DNA of 64,000 bases, from positions 868,001 through 932,000 of the forward strand of contig CM065322.1 in the NCBI GenBank assembly GCA_033032175.1. Direction: 5' to 3'. This stretch comes from Saturnia japonica (Eukaryota; Arthropoda; Insecta; Lepidoptera; Saturniidae). Below the pieces are notes generated by a model that saw nothing but the letters and a program-made list of their open reading frames with translations, did no database searches and had not been told where the DNA came from. Below are positions 48,678-61,500 of this stretch, in pieces; within the stretch, counting starts at the first letter, position 1, and the number at the start of each line of letters is the position of its first letter. A program made the translations under genes and the position numbers.

Positions 48678-49537
48678 GATCTTTAATAAATTTTATTTTA
48701 TCTTTTTTAATAGCAAACTGCTTGTTTTCTAAAAATATCACTACATTTCAATTCATATTCATACGTACTCCTGTACTGCTAACTCATTTCTTTCCACGTT
48801 ACAATAACATAAATATATAAGCCGTAATATTAAATTAAAACACGGTGAATGATAATAATAGATATCTAAAGATTATTTGCTATATGATATACATATTACT
48901 TTACATATTATCATGAAATTACCAACTAAAATTATATTTTACAATTATTTTCTGTTACACGTGTTCAGAATAATTTACGTATAACGAAACGTTCTCTGTT
49001 TTACTGCAGCGTTGCCAGAACAGTACATTTATAACATTTGGCGTTACTTTTGACCCTGTTGCGTTACTCATGTGTTACAAAACTCAAAATGTTAGTTTTG
49101 CGTTACCTACTTTTCGTGGAAGAATATAATAATTTGTTAATAACAAAATACCAACCAAAAAGATTTTGGTAAAACGGAAGGCAAGAAGGTAGATAAACCG
49201 AAACTATGCAACCAGCAAGTTTGTTTGTATTTTGTAAACCTTGTGTAGCTTATTGTTAATTATTGTGATCTTGTTCGACTGAGTTGGCAATGTTGTTCAA
49301 TATGTACAGAAGTGATAAATTGTATGTATGTAGAGGTAAAATTGCGTTTTATCGACAATTTTGAGAATGCGTTACTTTTGTGATCAAAATATTACTTTTT
49401 GAACAATCCTTGGTAACTTTGCGCTATCGCACCCTTGCAACACATTCTTAGTCCTTTCATTTCAAAACATTACGCTGATCGTTGATGTCCTGACGTGACA
49501 AATCACATGCTATTCATTTTGTAAATTATATTTTATA
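48678..49537. other. Intergenic region with probable NOP53 promoter
   Basis: Positions 49010-49440 contain repeated GCGTTAC motifs (near 49062, 49112 and 49370), partly in inverted arrangement, perhaps an old MITE. The last ~90 bp precede the NOP53 start codon and must hold its 5' untranslated region. No TATA box was identified. Confidence 0.35.
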
Positions 49538-52500
49538 ATGGCTGTGGTTAAGAAAAAGAAACATGTATCAAAGAAAAATAAGAAAGATTGGCGCAAACAC
49601 TGTGATATTAAAGACGTTGAAGAGTTCTTAGAAGATCAGCGTTTGGAAGAGAGATTAGGGTAAGGTTATGTTGACTTCATGCTATGAAATAAATCTGTAC
49701 AAATACTTTCAAATTTACCCTAAATAAATAGTGTAAAATAGTTCAGTATGTAATCAGTTATCAATTAATATACTTAGTAAAGTTACATTTAGTGCTCTTT
49801 TATAAAACCAAACAATTTATTTAAAACTACAAATTTATTTTTACTAAGTAAAACAACATACAAAGCAATATGAACGTGGTTTAAAATCAAATATAAAAGT
49901 TGTATGTTTAGTATAGCTAGATTTCTGAACTTTTTAACACTATATTATTATTATACATAATTGTTTAGGCACTGTATGTATTTATTGCAAGAGAATTTTG
50001 TGACTGTAATTTTTTGTCTGACTTAGTTTAGCGTTATCCAACAAAATAAAATATATATTACAATCTGGCCAGAGGACAGCTATAAATAAAATTAAATCAC
50101 ATAATATGAAATTAGGTGATTCTTACAATATAACCACACTAATGAACAGTCAAATAGAGACATTATGTTTTATAATATGTAATATTTTATCGCAAGAAAG
50201 ATGAAGTACTACAAGCTTTGAACTGTTAGATGTAAACTAGTACAGTTACATTTTGAATCCATTATTCTTATATTTGTTTTCTTCACATAATGTTATAAAT
50301 GCAAAATTTCAGTCTCTTTGTGTGAGGTTGTATTCAAATGGTTGTCTATTGTATAATAAGGTTAAATACTCTATTTCAATATTTTCAGCAAATTCGAGAG
50401 CAAACCAGATAGCGAGTTATTTGTAATTGATACAGGTAGTGATATAAAAACTGAAGATGTTGATGAGAAGCCTATATTATCTACTAAGCTCAAGAAGAGA
50501 GCAAAACTTAGTGATGGACCCAAATGTTTTGAAATTTTACTACCTTCGTCTAAGGTATTAAAAAATTTACTTAAATCTTGTGATAACAGAGTTAAACAAG
50601 AGAGATAAAGCCAGGTGTTACACACAAAGTAAAGTTGTACATTGTAGGCTATAAAGGTTTTTTATTAATAGCATAGCAAAGTGATAGCACTGATCACAGT
50701 ATAATCAAAAAATGATGGCAAAGACAGTGATTGGTAAGACATCCCTAGTCATAGCTGTCACTGTCATACATGCCTGCATAATTATCTCTTCACATTACAC
50801 TTGAAGGGTCCAATGTCATAAGAAGGATGGAACACACTGACATAGAGAGAGTTTCACATAATAACAAAGTAAAAATAAAACTTTTCCATAGGTCACTTTA
50901 CCATGCTGTTGTAAAAAAAAATCTGAGCAGATATAAATTTGATGAATTGTTTGACAATGTGTCATAAATTTTAATACATTCATCATGTCATAATAATGTC
51001 TTATTAAATCAGGTTGAAGATCCGAATGCAAAGCGTAATCGTGTCAACCCAGTAGGCACAAAGCCCACAGCACTTAGCAAGCTGACGGAAAAACGTCGTT
51101 TCGAAAAAGGCATTCTGAAAAAGAAGTTGGATGATGCAAGAAAGAACAGATCCTTAGCCAGGAATAAGAAGAGGAAGGCTAAGCAAGTCCGAGAGAACTT
51201 TAATTTGGACCTTTGGGGCAAACACAGTTTGTATAGTTATGATTGTACCTTAAATCAATATTCTCTTCAACAGTTCTTTTTGTGGTGGGACAATCAACAT
51301 TCTTACTGGGAAATTTTAATAGACAGTGAAAATTAACGTGCTTGTATATATTATTTGGATATAATAATTTCTGCTTATACTGCATGTGTAAGAAAGTCAA
51401 TAATCCAGAACCAGAATCGTGGTTTATAACGCTTACGTTAGATGTATCTTGGAATATTGTAGTGTGGTATGGTCACCCTCCTATAAGTCCCACCAATTGC
51501 GAATTGAAAGAGTCCAGAGGAGGTTTGTACGACACCTGGCGTTTCTTTGTCATCATAGTAAATATAAATACAGTTATTGGGACAATCTTACATATTTTAA
51601 AATCAATTCATTATTAGCACTTCGTCGACAGCTTATGGACATGTTGTTCTTGTACAAAATTTTTAATAACAAAATAGACTGTCACACACAATTGTCTGAC
51701 ACAATTACTGCAGAAATTCAAAATTAGGACACCCAGTAGATATCCCAGATATAAGATACCCATATTCCATACACGACAAGCAAGGACAAATCTCGGATTT
51801 AACACCATGGTGTGCAGATTGTCACGCTCTTATAACCTCCTCTGTAACTCGGCTGATTTGTTTTCAGACTCATTGCAGGTTTTTCATAATAATGTTCTGA
51901 GGTTCTTGAGTGCCAAACAAGTTTAAATTAAATTTATGAAATTATTGATTGTCAATTTATAATTTTAATTTTATTTTATTATTTTGTTTTATTTTATTAT
52001 AGTGTTTGTTTTATTTTTATTTTATTGTACTGTGGATTGTTAATTTTAATTTTATTGTTATTGTAAAGCATGCATTATTATTGTTTATCATTTGTTTTTA
52101 ATTTGTTTTGGTCATTATTAAAGCATGCGGTGGTGGCCTTCAAAGGCATAATACACTGATAAATGTATCAAATTTTTAAAAAAATTATAATGTTATTTTT
52201 GTGTATTGGCCACTGGCCATCCAATTATGTAAATAAATAAATAAATAAATATTTTATAAGCACTGATGGAATAACTTAGAAATTACCTTTGTTTCGTCTG
52301 TCTTAAAAACATGAGTTAGTCACAAACATTTTATGGTTGGAAGATGTTTTTTAATGCCAGGGTTTATTGGCAAGCCATCAAAATCAATATGGACAATGCT
52401 CTTTTTCAGTGCCTGAAGCGAAAGGCGTACCTGAGACGCTCTGTGACGATTTCATACCGACAGAAGCACAGTTGCATAATGTCCTACCAACCCAGAGACT

Positions 52501-55500
52501 TAGGCCGAGACCACCAGCATCAGAAACTGTTGTCAAACGTTCTGCCGTCGACATCCCACATCCTGGCGTCAGCTACAACCCTACTTTCAAAGTATGATTA
52601 TTAAAATTTTATCTTAAAATAGTTAACTATTGTTGAACGCCTGAAGTATGGGAAATATTGAAATTTATTGTTATTGATCGAAATGGCTAGGATGTAGAAT
52701 GAAAAATAAAAAATTAGAGTTTTATACATAAACTTAATTTAAAAAAAATGATTTGTTTAAAAAAGATAACATTAAAATATTTTGACTTATATTAAGTCTT
52801 TACCTATGAAATTGCCGTTTTGTATGAAAAAATTACAAACGAATTTTTTTCATGTATTTTTTATTTGTATTAATCGAAGTAATCACCCATGCAATCAATG
52901 CATCTTTGCCAGCGCAGTGGCAGTTTATTGATGCCTTTCTTAAAGAAATCAGCTGGACGGGAGGCAACAAATTCTTCAAAGGCATTTTGTACTGCCTCTC
53001 GGGTATTGAATTTTTTTCCCGCCAAGGAGTTATCCAAATTCTGGAAAAAGTAGTAGTCTGTAGGCGCAAAGTCTGGTGAGTAGGACGGATGACGGAGAAC
53101 TTTCAACCCCAGTTCTTGCATCTTGGAGACCGTCTGCTGTGCAGTATTAGGTCGCGCGTTGTCGTGCAGGAGCAGCGGAGACGAGCGATTGACCAATGCT
53201 GGTTGGAGATGTGCCAGCTTCTCCATCATTGTGTTCAGTTCTTCACAGTACACATCTGCAGTCATGCTCACCCCGTTTGGTAAGAAGCTGTGATGAATCA
53301 TACCGGCACTAGACCACCAAACGGTGACCATCGCTTTTCTAGGGGTAAGTTTTCGTTTAGGGCATTGTTTAGGTGCTGAACCAGGATCCAACCAACTTGC
53401 TGAGCGCTTGCGGTTATCAAACAGAATCCATTTTTCATTGCAGGTAACAATGCGGTTCAAAATTCCTTCATTTGTGTGTCTGTTGAGCAGTGCAAGGCAC
53501 GTCTCGACGCGTACTTCGCGCTGGCGATCATTGAGTTCGTGGGGCACCCATTTGTCAAGCTTTTTTACCTTGCCAATTAGACGCAAATGGACTAATATTG
53601 TTTTGAGGCTAACGTCGAAAGCTGCTGCTAATTCAGCCGTAGATTGTGTATCATAAGCTTCCACAATCGCCTTTAATTCGTCATTGTTGACCAAAGACTT
53701 CGGACGACCGCGAGGTTCATTTTTCAAGTCGAAATTCCCAGAACGGAACCGAGCAAACCAATAACAGGTGGTGCGTTGGTTTGTAGTGTTAGCTCCGTAA
53801 ACGTCGTTGATGTTGCGTGCCGCTTGTGCCGCGTTGCTGCCACGACGGTACTCATATTCCATAATTACTCGAATTTTTAACGTATCCATGATGACAAAAA
53901 AGATTGAAATGCGATGAAAATGTAACACGAATCAATAAACAAATGACTACTTTTGGAAAAAGAATTCCATGTTTTTAAAATAAAATTAATTTGAAATTAG
54001 AATTCTTAGCCATTAAAAAAATATTTTGATTTGAAATGGCCAGTACTGCAGAACGGCAATTTCATAGGTAAAGACCTATTACAAAAAGTTACCAAAAAAA
54101 ATATCAAACTTAAAAAATATGCATATCTAACAATGTTGTACGAAGGATGAGCGATAGATGGCGTCTAAACAAATCTGATGGTTAGTATGATGGAATGTAC
54201 AATAGATTTTATTCTCAAGCTTGTCATTAGGATATTTTACATCAAGAAGTAGTTTATTTATATATATCAAGAAATAAAACAATACATAATAATTGATGCT
54301 TTTTATGCTTACAGGAACACCAAGAACTGCTCCAGGAGGTTGTGAAATACGAGGAGAAGATGATAAAGCGTGAAGCTCATCTGAACCGGGTCACAACTAA
54401 AATGTTCAAGAGAGTAACAGCTCAGGAGAAAGAGGTAATCTATCTTTTAATGTCCACCATACACACTGCCGTCTACCGGGGATGTTTACCTGTACAGGTG
54501 TGGCTGCTCAAGTCGACCGTACATCGTAGCGTGTATGGGCACTCACACTAGTTTATCTCACGGTGTCATGCGAAAAGAATGGATTATCAATTGTACACCT
54601 GTGATTTTGCAGGTTTAAAATACTGCACACCTGTGTATGTAGACCGTAGAGTGTGGCCGGCTTTACTATTCGGAAAGAAAAAATTAAATCAATAAATTTA
54701 CTCATTGGGATGTCATGGACAAAATTTTGTTTATCGCAATTTATATTTATTGTGTCAATGGGATTTAAAATTGTAATTTGACATTAGCTTTCTAAATCCC
54801 AGTTACCTTAGTCGGGGTTACCAACTCTACCAGAATTCCAAGATTTTCCTGTAATCATTTCTTTTTTATACCCCAAACTCTTAGAGTGCAATATAAATCT
54901 CATATAACTCTCTTGCAAATACTTGTAGCAAGTGCGGTAGCAGAAGAGATCTTACTTATTAAATAATAGGACATTAAGCTTTTTTGTTACATAATTCCTT
55001 GCTGTTCTATGCGATTGGAGATTGACATAACAGAAATGGTGATAAGGTACTGGTATACATTGTGATCAAATTCTAGAATCAGTGGCGTGAAGAGATGAAC
55101 GTCGATCTTCCAACTCCTCATAATCCTGCCGAAGATCCGGCTGAGTCAGATACCGACAATGAATACAAGGCGATAAACCCCCCCGTGAAGAACAAGAAGA
55201 AGGACCACAAGGCGAGAAGGAAACAGAAGGAGAGAATACAGGAGAAGGAGAGATTGAAGCGAGAGAAGATTGATAAAAAGAAGACCACTGATATATACAA
55301 GTAAGTAGTATAATCTATTGTTTATTTTTTCAATTGGAAAAGCAAAAGCATTTGCCAATATAATTGTTTTATTTTTATGAAAGTATTAATTCGAGTTTAT
55401 CTGCAATCAGTTCAACTATTAGCAAATGTGTTGATAGTAAATATAGCTTTGTGGGTGAACCCTCCACTGAGAGTTTCTCCTCCTTCAAGTCCAACTGACC

Positions 55501-58500
55501 AAGGACATCACTCAATTTGGATAATGTCCTTTCTTTTTAGTCTTTAGTTGTAGCTGCGACCGGTCAGCTGTGTTGCTAGTTTATTTGGGTGGTTTTCTAA
55601 GCGATCCCGGTATTTTAGAGAGGTATCTCGGATTTCCTCCCTCACCATGTTCATGTGCAAGTATTTGTGGATTTCTACATTTGTGACGCACCATGGTACA
55701 TTGGCTATATTGCGCAAGATAATGTTTTGCATTCCTTGTAATATAGAAATATTGGAGTCACAGGCACTTCCCCAGAGTTGTATACCGTATATCCATACCG
55801 GCTTAAGTATTGTTTTATATATTAGTAACTTATTATCTGTTGATAGTTTGGTGTTTCGTCCAACCAGCCAGTACAGATTTCTGTATCTCAGGTTTAGTTC
55901 CTCTCTTTTTGTTTTTATGTGATGTTTCCATGTTAAACGCCAATCTAGATGTAGACCTAAATATTTTACACATTCGCTATGTGGAGTATAGAGTTCTCAA
56001 GTTGAACAGGTGGGCAGTTTCCTTTCCTCAATGTAAAGGTCGCGTGGACCGACTTTGAGGCGCTGGCTTGAATTCGCCACATTTGTAGCCAGTTTGTTAT
56101 TTGGTCGAGGCCATGCTGTAGGGCTAGTGATACTTTACCAGGGTCGCTGTCGCTAGCCAAAATAGCAGTATCGTCAGCATAAGTAGCAGTACTAACGCCT
56201 GATACTTCAGGGAGATCTGCAGTGTACAGTGTGTACAGGACTGGGCCTAAGACAGACCCTTGTGGTACACCTGCTTTTATTTCATAGAAGGTTGATGTTG
56301 CATCTGCTTCTTTCACTTGAAAGATCCGTGTTGTTAGGTAGAACTTTAATAAAGGAAAATAGCTGTGTGGGAGGTTTTTCCTAATTTTATACAAGAGCCC
56401 CTTATGCTAGACACGGTTAAAAGCCTGCTGTATATCCAAAAACGCAGATGAACAGTAAGTACTCTTTGTCTTCTAGTGTTGTCCTTATCTTGTCACATAC
56501 TCTGTGTGCTTGCTCGACTGTCGAATGTTGCAGTCTAAATCCGAACTGATGGTCAGGTATTGTGTTGTTTTCTGTTAATATTGGGAGGATTCTTCACAGT
56601 AGGACCTTTTCAAAAAGTTTCGATATAGTGGGCAGTAGACTAATTGGCCTATAGGAGGTCACTATGTTTGCTGGCTTACCCATTTTATGTATCATGGTTA
56701 TTTGGGAAATCTTCCATAGATCTGGGAGTGTTGAGTCCTCAATATACCATTAAATAGGGTGGTAAGAAGAATGCAACTCTTGTTAGGCAACTCTCTTAGT
56801 ATCTCTTTTGTGATTAAATCAAAGCCAGGAGCTTTTTTATCTTTTAGATCTCTAATAAGTCTCCAGATCTCCCGCGCAGTTGTTGGATTTGGTGGTGGTG
56901 GAGAGAGCTGGTATACTTGCTCTAGTGTCAATTGTATTGTATCTTCAAAGCCATTGGGATTTTTTGGTGCGTTTGTAGTGCAGACTTCTGCCAGATGTTG
57001 GGCAAATGTGTTACACTTTTCTTTTGCCGTTCTGGCCCAGCTGTTGTCACTTTTTCTTATTGAAAGCTTTGCTTCTTGTGGTCTGTTGTAGCTTTTAGTG
57101 AATTTCCAAAGAGAGTATAGCCTGTAGATGCAGTAGCTGTGAGGGATTCCAATTTGGTCTCTAGGGTAGTTTCACGCCATTTTTGTAGAGATTCCCTTAG
57201 TTCCGAGGCAGCCTTCTCAAGTCTAATTTTGTCCTCCTTTGTCTACTTTGGTGCCACACTCGACGTAATCTTCTTTTCTGAAGTACTTTTTGTTTTATGA
57301 GTACAGGTTGGTTATTGGTTTTAAGTAGATTTTTAATGTCAGGAGTGTTTTTCCAACATGCTTTTTGTATGAGCACAGTTATATGTTTTGTTACGTTATC
57401 AATATCTTCTGGGGTTTTAAGGGACATTTTAAGTTGGATGTTGTTTTCTATGAAATCACTGAATGATTCCCAGTCAGTGTATTTATTATAGAGTCTATCT
57501 TGTATTTCACAATTAATCACCATTGTTAAGAGTACTGGAGTATGGTCGGAAGAGCTATCCCAGCATGGGTCAACTTGAAGATAGTACCCTGACATACCCT
57601 TCACTATAAAGTTAGAAAATCACGTCGGGTGGTCACCAATTTGGAGGTTTACCAGTTTGGAGATAAATATGAAAACAATCCTTCCAAATTAAATTGTTTA
57701 TTTCTGTATTATTACCGCGTGCATTGCGTGTGCCGACCGAGATTGGACTGTCCGTGCACACAATGCATAAGTACAACATTAAACATTAATGATGATGCTA
57801 CAAATCTAATAAGTCTGGAATTTTTTTTGGGTATGTTGGCCAATATGTTGGTTCTGAAGAAGACAGTGGCATTAGGTTGTTTTTATCTATGCTTAGTTTT
57901 AACTGTCTTCCTCGAGTCGCTGTGAGGCATGATCCCCAATGTGTGTGCTTTGAGTTCCAGTCGCCTCCAGCTACAAACCGGTGTCCTAAAGATTCAAACA
58001 GTTGAGTGAACATATATTATGTTCCGATATTGTATGTCGAGGTGGGCAATAAATAGCAGGGAGATTCAAGTGTCTACAATTATCTTCAATTGCCACTGTG
58101 GTAGCCTGAATATAATCTGTTCGGAATTCTTTAATACATGGTGTTTAATTCTATTTTTGACTATCACTGCTGTTCCAGCATGGCCCGTTCCATCAGGGTG
58201 ATTTGTCAGATAAGTGTGGTATCCTCGTATTTTAATGTTTGAAGAGCTGGTACAGTGTGTCTCTGATACTAAGACAGCGTCAAGCTGATGTTCTCTTATT
58301 AACTGTTCAATTTGGGGCTAGTCCATTGGTGTTCCAAGTCGCTATCCTTAATGAAGCCATTAAGCAAGCTTGTTAATTAGTTTCACCATGAGATCCATCA
58401 TAGAGCTCATTTGTTGAATGACTTGGTCGAATTTAATCGACTGATTTATGAGTATTTCTTTTAATGTTAGTTCTGTTGTGTGTGACATATCTTTTTCTGT

Positions 58501-61500
58501 ATTGGTTTTGTTCATGCATTTTGCTGTTTCAGCATAAGCTTTGTTAACTGTTTGTGCGGAATTTCCTTACTGAGCTCTTTTAAGTGGTTGTGTGATTAGC
58601 GTGCCTATATCAGGAACTGTACAGTTGTTAATTTGGCCACTCTCCATACTCGGTCTATTTTGAGTGTGGCGACATCTACATAGCGACACATAGCGACATC
58701 TATCGAGCCACATAAGACGCATCCTACTATCCTACATTGCGCTATAGAAATTAACTCAATCGTTGAGTATATATACTAGAATCCGACTACAACCGTTGGG
58801 CAGCTGCCGCTAGACATAACACCTGTCTGGTCGGAGGATCCTTCCTTTTCTATGGTCACTTCTACACTGGTGACCCCGAGCATGAACGTCAGCGCAACCT
58901 TTTTCGCACAGCTACATCGTGACGTCATCATCACTTGCACAAGCTTTCGAGCAGCGAGTCATACAGCCAGCCAGCATCCACGGCTACTACGGGTATCCTG
59001 ACCACTAGCATGCAGAGACGCACTTCTCTCCTGATCGACGCAGCAGCCAGTCACTACGCAGCACTGCAACACTCCGACTCACTGGAGCATTCTTGCAGCA
59101 TCACCGCGACTCACTGGGGCATCACCGCAGACAGTTCCGACTCACCGTGAACTATGCGCCATCTGGTTCCGACTCACTGGAACATTTCACTGGCCCGGCA
59201 AGCATCACAAGATGTATGGACGACTCAACCTGCTATCGACCTCCGGTCTCGGTGGGGAGTGATGTGGCGACATCTACATAGCGACATCTATCGATCCACA
59301 TAAGACGCATCCTACTATCCTACATTGCGCTATAGAAATTAACTTAATCGTTGAGTATATATACAAGAACCCGACTACAACCGTTGGGCAGCTGCCCGCC
59401 AGACATAACATCCGTCTGGTCGGAGGATCCTCCCTTTGCAACAGGTCTTCTACATTGAGTTTTTTTTGCAAGTATTTCTCTGTATACTTGGCAACCTTTA
59501 AAGTTAGCTGGGTGTGGTCCTTGACATAAAGCACACATAGCTGGAGTGTTACGATCCTTCTTGGTACAATCAGAGGTTTTATGTGATTGTCCACACTTAA
59601 CACAACGGTAGGGCTGCATGCAATAATTTTTCGTATGCCCGTATTTTTGGCATCTATGACATTGTACTAAAGAACGTTTTTTTCTTGGGTCTTCAATTAT
59701 TATTGCTTGGTGGTATATATATTTTAGTTCTTTAACACTTGTTCTTCGGCCCTGGCATAAGATTGACAAAGAAAGTAGATGTTGGCCTCTTATCTTTTCC
59801 AAATTTAGCATTTATAATTTCTCCTGTTACAATATTACCAGTATTTTCGATTTCTTCTCTTATATTCTGTATAGGAGTGGACGGGTGTAGGTTTCGTATT
59901 ACTATTCTAAAACAACGCTCTTCTTTCCTGTCGAATGTGTGGCCTATGAGATTTTTCTCTCTGACTATAGCAATAACTTTTTTATAAATTTCTACGTCCG
60001 TACAGCTGATTCTTAGCTGGTTCTTGTTTACAGTTCTATATGTAAATTGAGTTCTTTCTGTAACAGTTTCGAGAAGTTCTGTTAGTTTGCTAACGTCATC
60101 TATGCCATACAAAACAATAGGGGGAGGTTTGTAGGATTTCTCATTTTCAGATTTTGCATTATCCTCACACATCTCAACGCTTAGTTCAGTAAATCTGTTT
60201 GAGGTCTTAATTTCGTCTGGAGAGGGGCTCTTCAGCATTTTCCTTTTCTTTGAATTCCTATGGACAGGTACTCTCTGCCATGATGGGCATGTTAATTCTT
60301 CATCTCGCTTTTCAGCCTGGTTGATTGGTTTTTCAATACTTTTTGAACAAATAGTTAGGCTTTGTTTAGGCATCGGGTTACTTCTAACACGTGAGAGAAA
60401 CATCGAGGGGTGAAATGTCTGTTGAACAAGTTTTTTGTCTGTTATTTTATTACCAGTAGCAGTACCACTCACAGTCGCCTGGTCACGCACTTCTGTGAGG
60501 TCTTCATGAGTGAGCAAAATTTCACCCCCCCAGATACGACGGGGCTGCCTGAGTTTTGCTGTAAGCTCTGCTCAGAGAAGGATTCTCCAGTATAACTGGT
60601 ACCTTCCTGGGGTAGTCTGTTTTTGAATCTTGCTTCCATATTTTTATTTTTTGCATGCTTCTTGGGCATGCGGCCTAGCTTTTGATGAACCAACACCTAC
60701 GTACAAGGCAGCACGTTTGGTTTACTCTCCGAGTACCTTCTCCTAGACCAATAGCCCGCCAAGGCTAACGAGATTGGTCTTCCCGGGTCCGAGCTTTGAT
60801 TAGAGTGGCGGCTTCTCCTCGCCACTGCCATCCTACTATCATAAGGTTTGTGCCTTTTTGTAGAGATTGTCCGCCATAGACAGTCCCAGCACCCTTCAAG
60901 TTGGACCGCCCAATTGTCCGCGGCTGTAAACAGCTAGCAACTATATCTAGAAGCCGTTTCGCTATCCGCAACCTGCGACGCGTGTGGTGGCACAGGGCAA
61001 GTGCCTCTGGAAAGTTTCACCCAGAACCATAAATTCGAGTTTGAAATCCTTTTTATCATCAAGGCTGATCAAACCCAGGGCTCACTTTAGGGACTTGGCA
61101 AATTTGTCCTCTGTGCCGTCATGCTGTGTCGTGCTATTATTATTATTATTAATCAATGTGTAACTTATATATTTTTCAAATTTCAATATCTAGCATTCAA
61201 TAATAGACATAGAAAGCAAGTATTAATTACTAGGTAGCCCACCAGCTGACATGTAATCAAAATTATATCCCACATCCAAAATGATTGGGGCAGCCATTCC
61301 CGCCATTTTTAACAGACTTAAAAAACAGGAGTTGGTTCTCAATTCAAATATATGTATATATATATTCAAAAATTCAAAATTTGTAAAAAAAATTATTTAT
61401 CCAGCGGGGAATGTTCAGCAACAACTTCTTTGTTTATGAACCGCTTTTGATAATTATTTTTTGTTTTGATACCTGAACGGTGGTCCCATTTTAATTTCAT

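Larger units (their letters stand above)
55440..61135 (-). mobile_element. Jockey-type non-LTR retrotransposon, near full-length, in NOP53 intron 6
   Basis: About 5.7 kb including later insertions. On the minus strand it has a 5' untranslated region (about 60697-61135), ORF1 with CCHC knuckles (58360-60696), ORF2 with endonuclease and reverse transcriptase (55544-58360) and a short 3' untranslated region. Boundaries are approximate because no target duplication could be fixed. A TRIM sits in ORF1 and an LTR-like fragment in the endonuclease part. It is antisense to NOP53. Confidence 0.8.

Noticed and set aside
49010..49440. MITE with GCGTTAC motifs upstream of NOP53
   Set aside because: The repeated motifs do not form clean terminal inverted repeats or show a target duplication; mentioned only as context.
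58935..59150. 71-aa frame in the TRIM interior as a real gene
   Set aside because: It is low-complexity Ser/Thr/His sequence with no match to gag or other proteins that I recognise, and TRIM interiors are usually non-coding.
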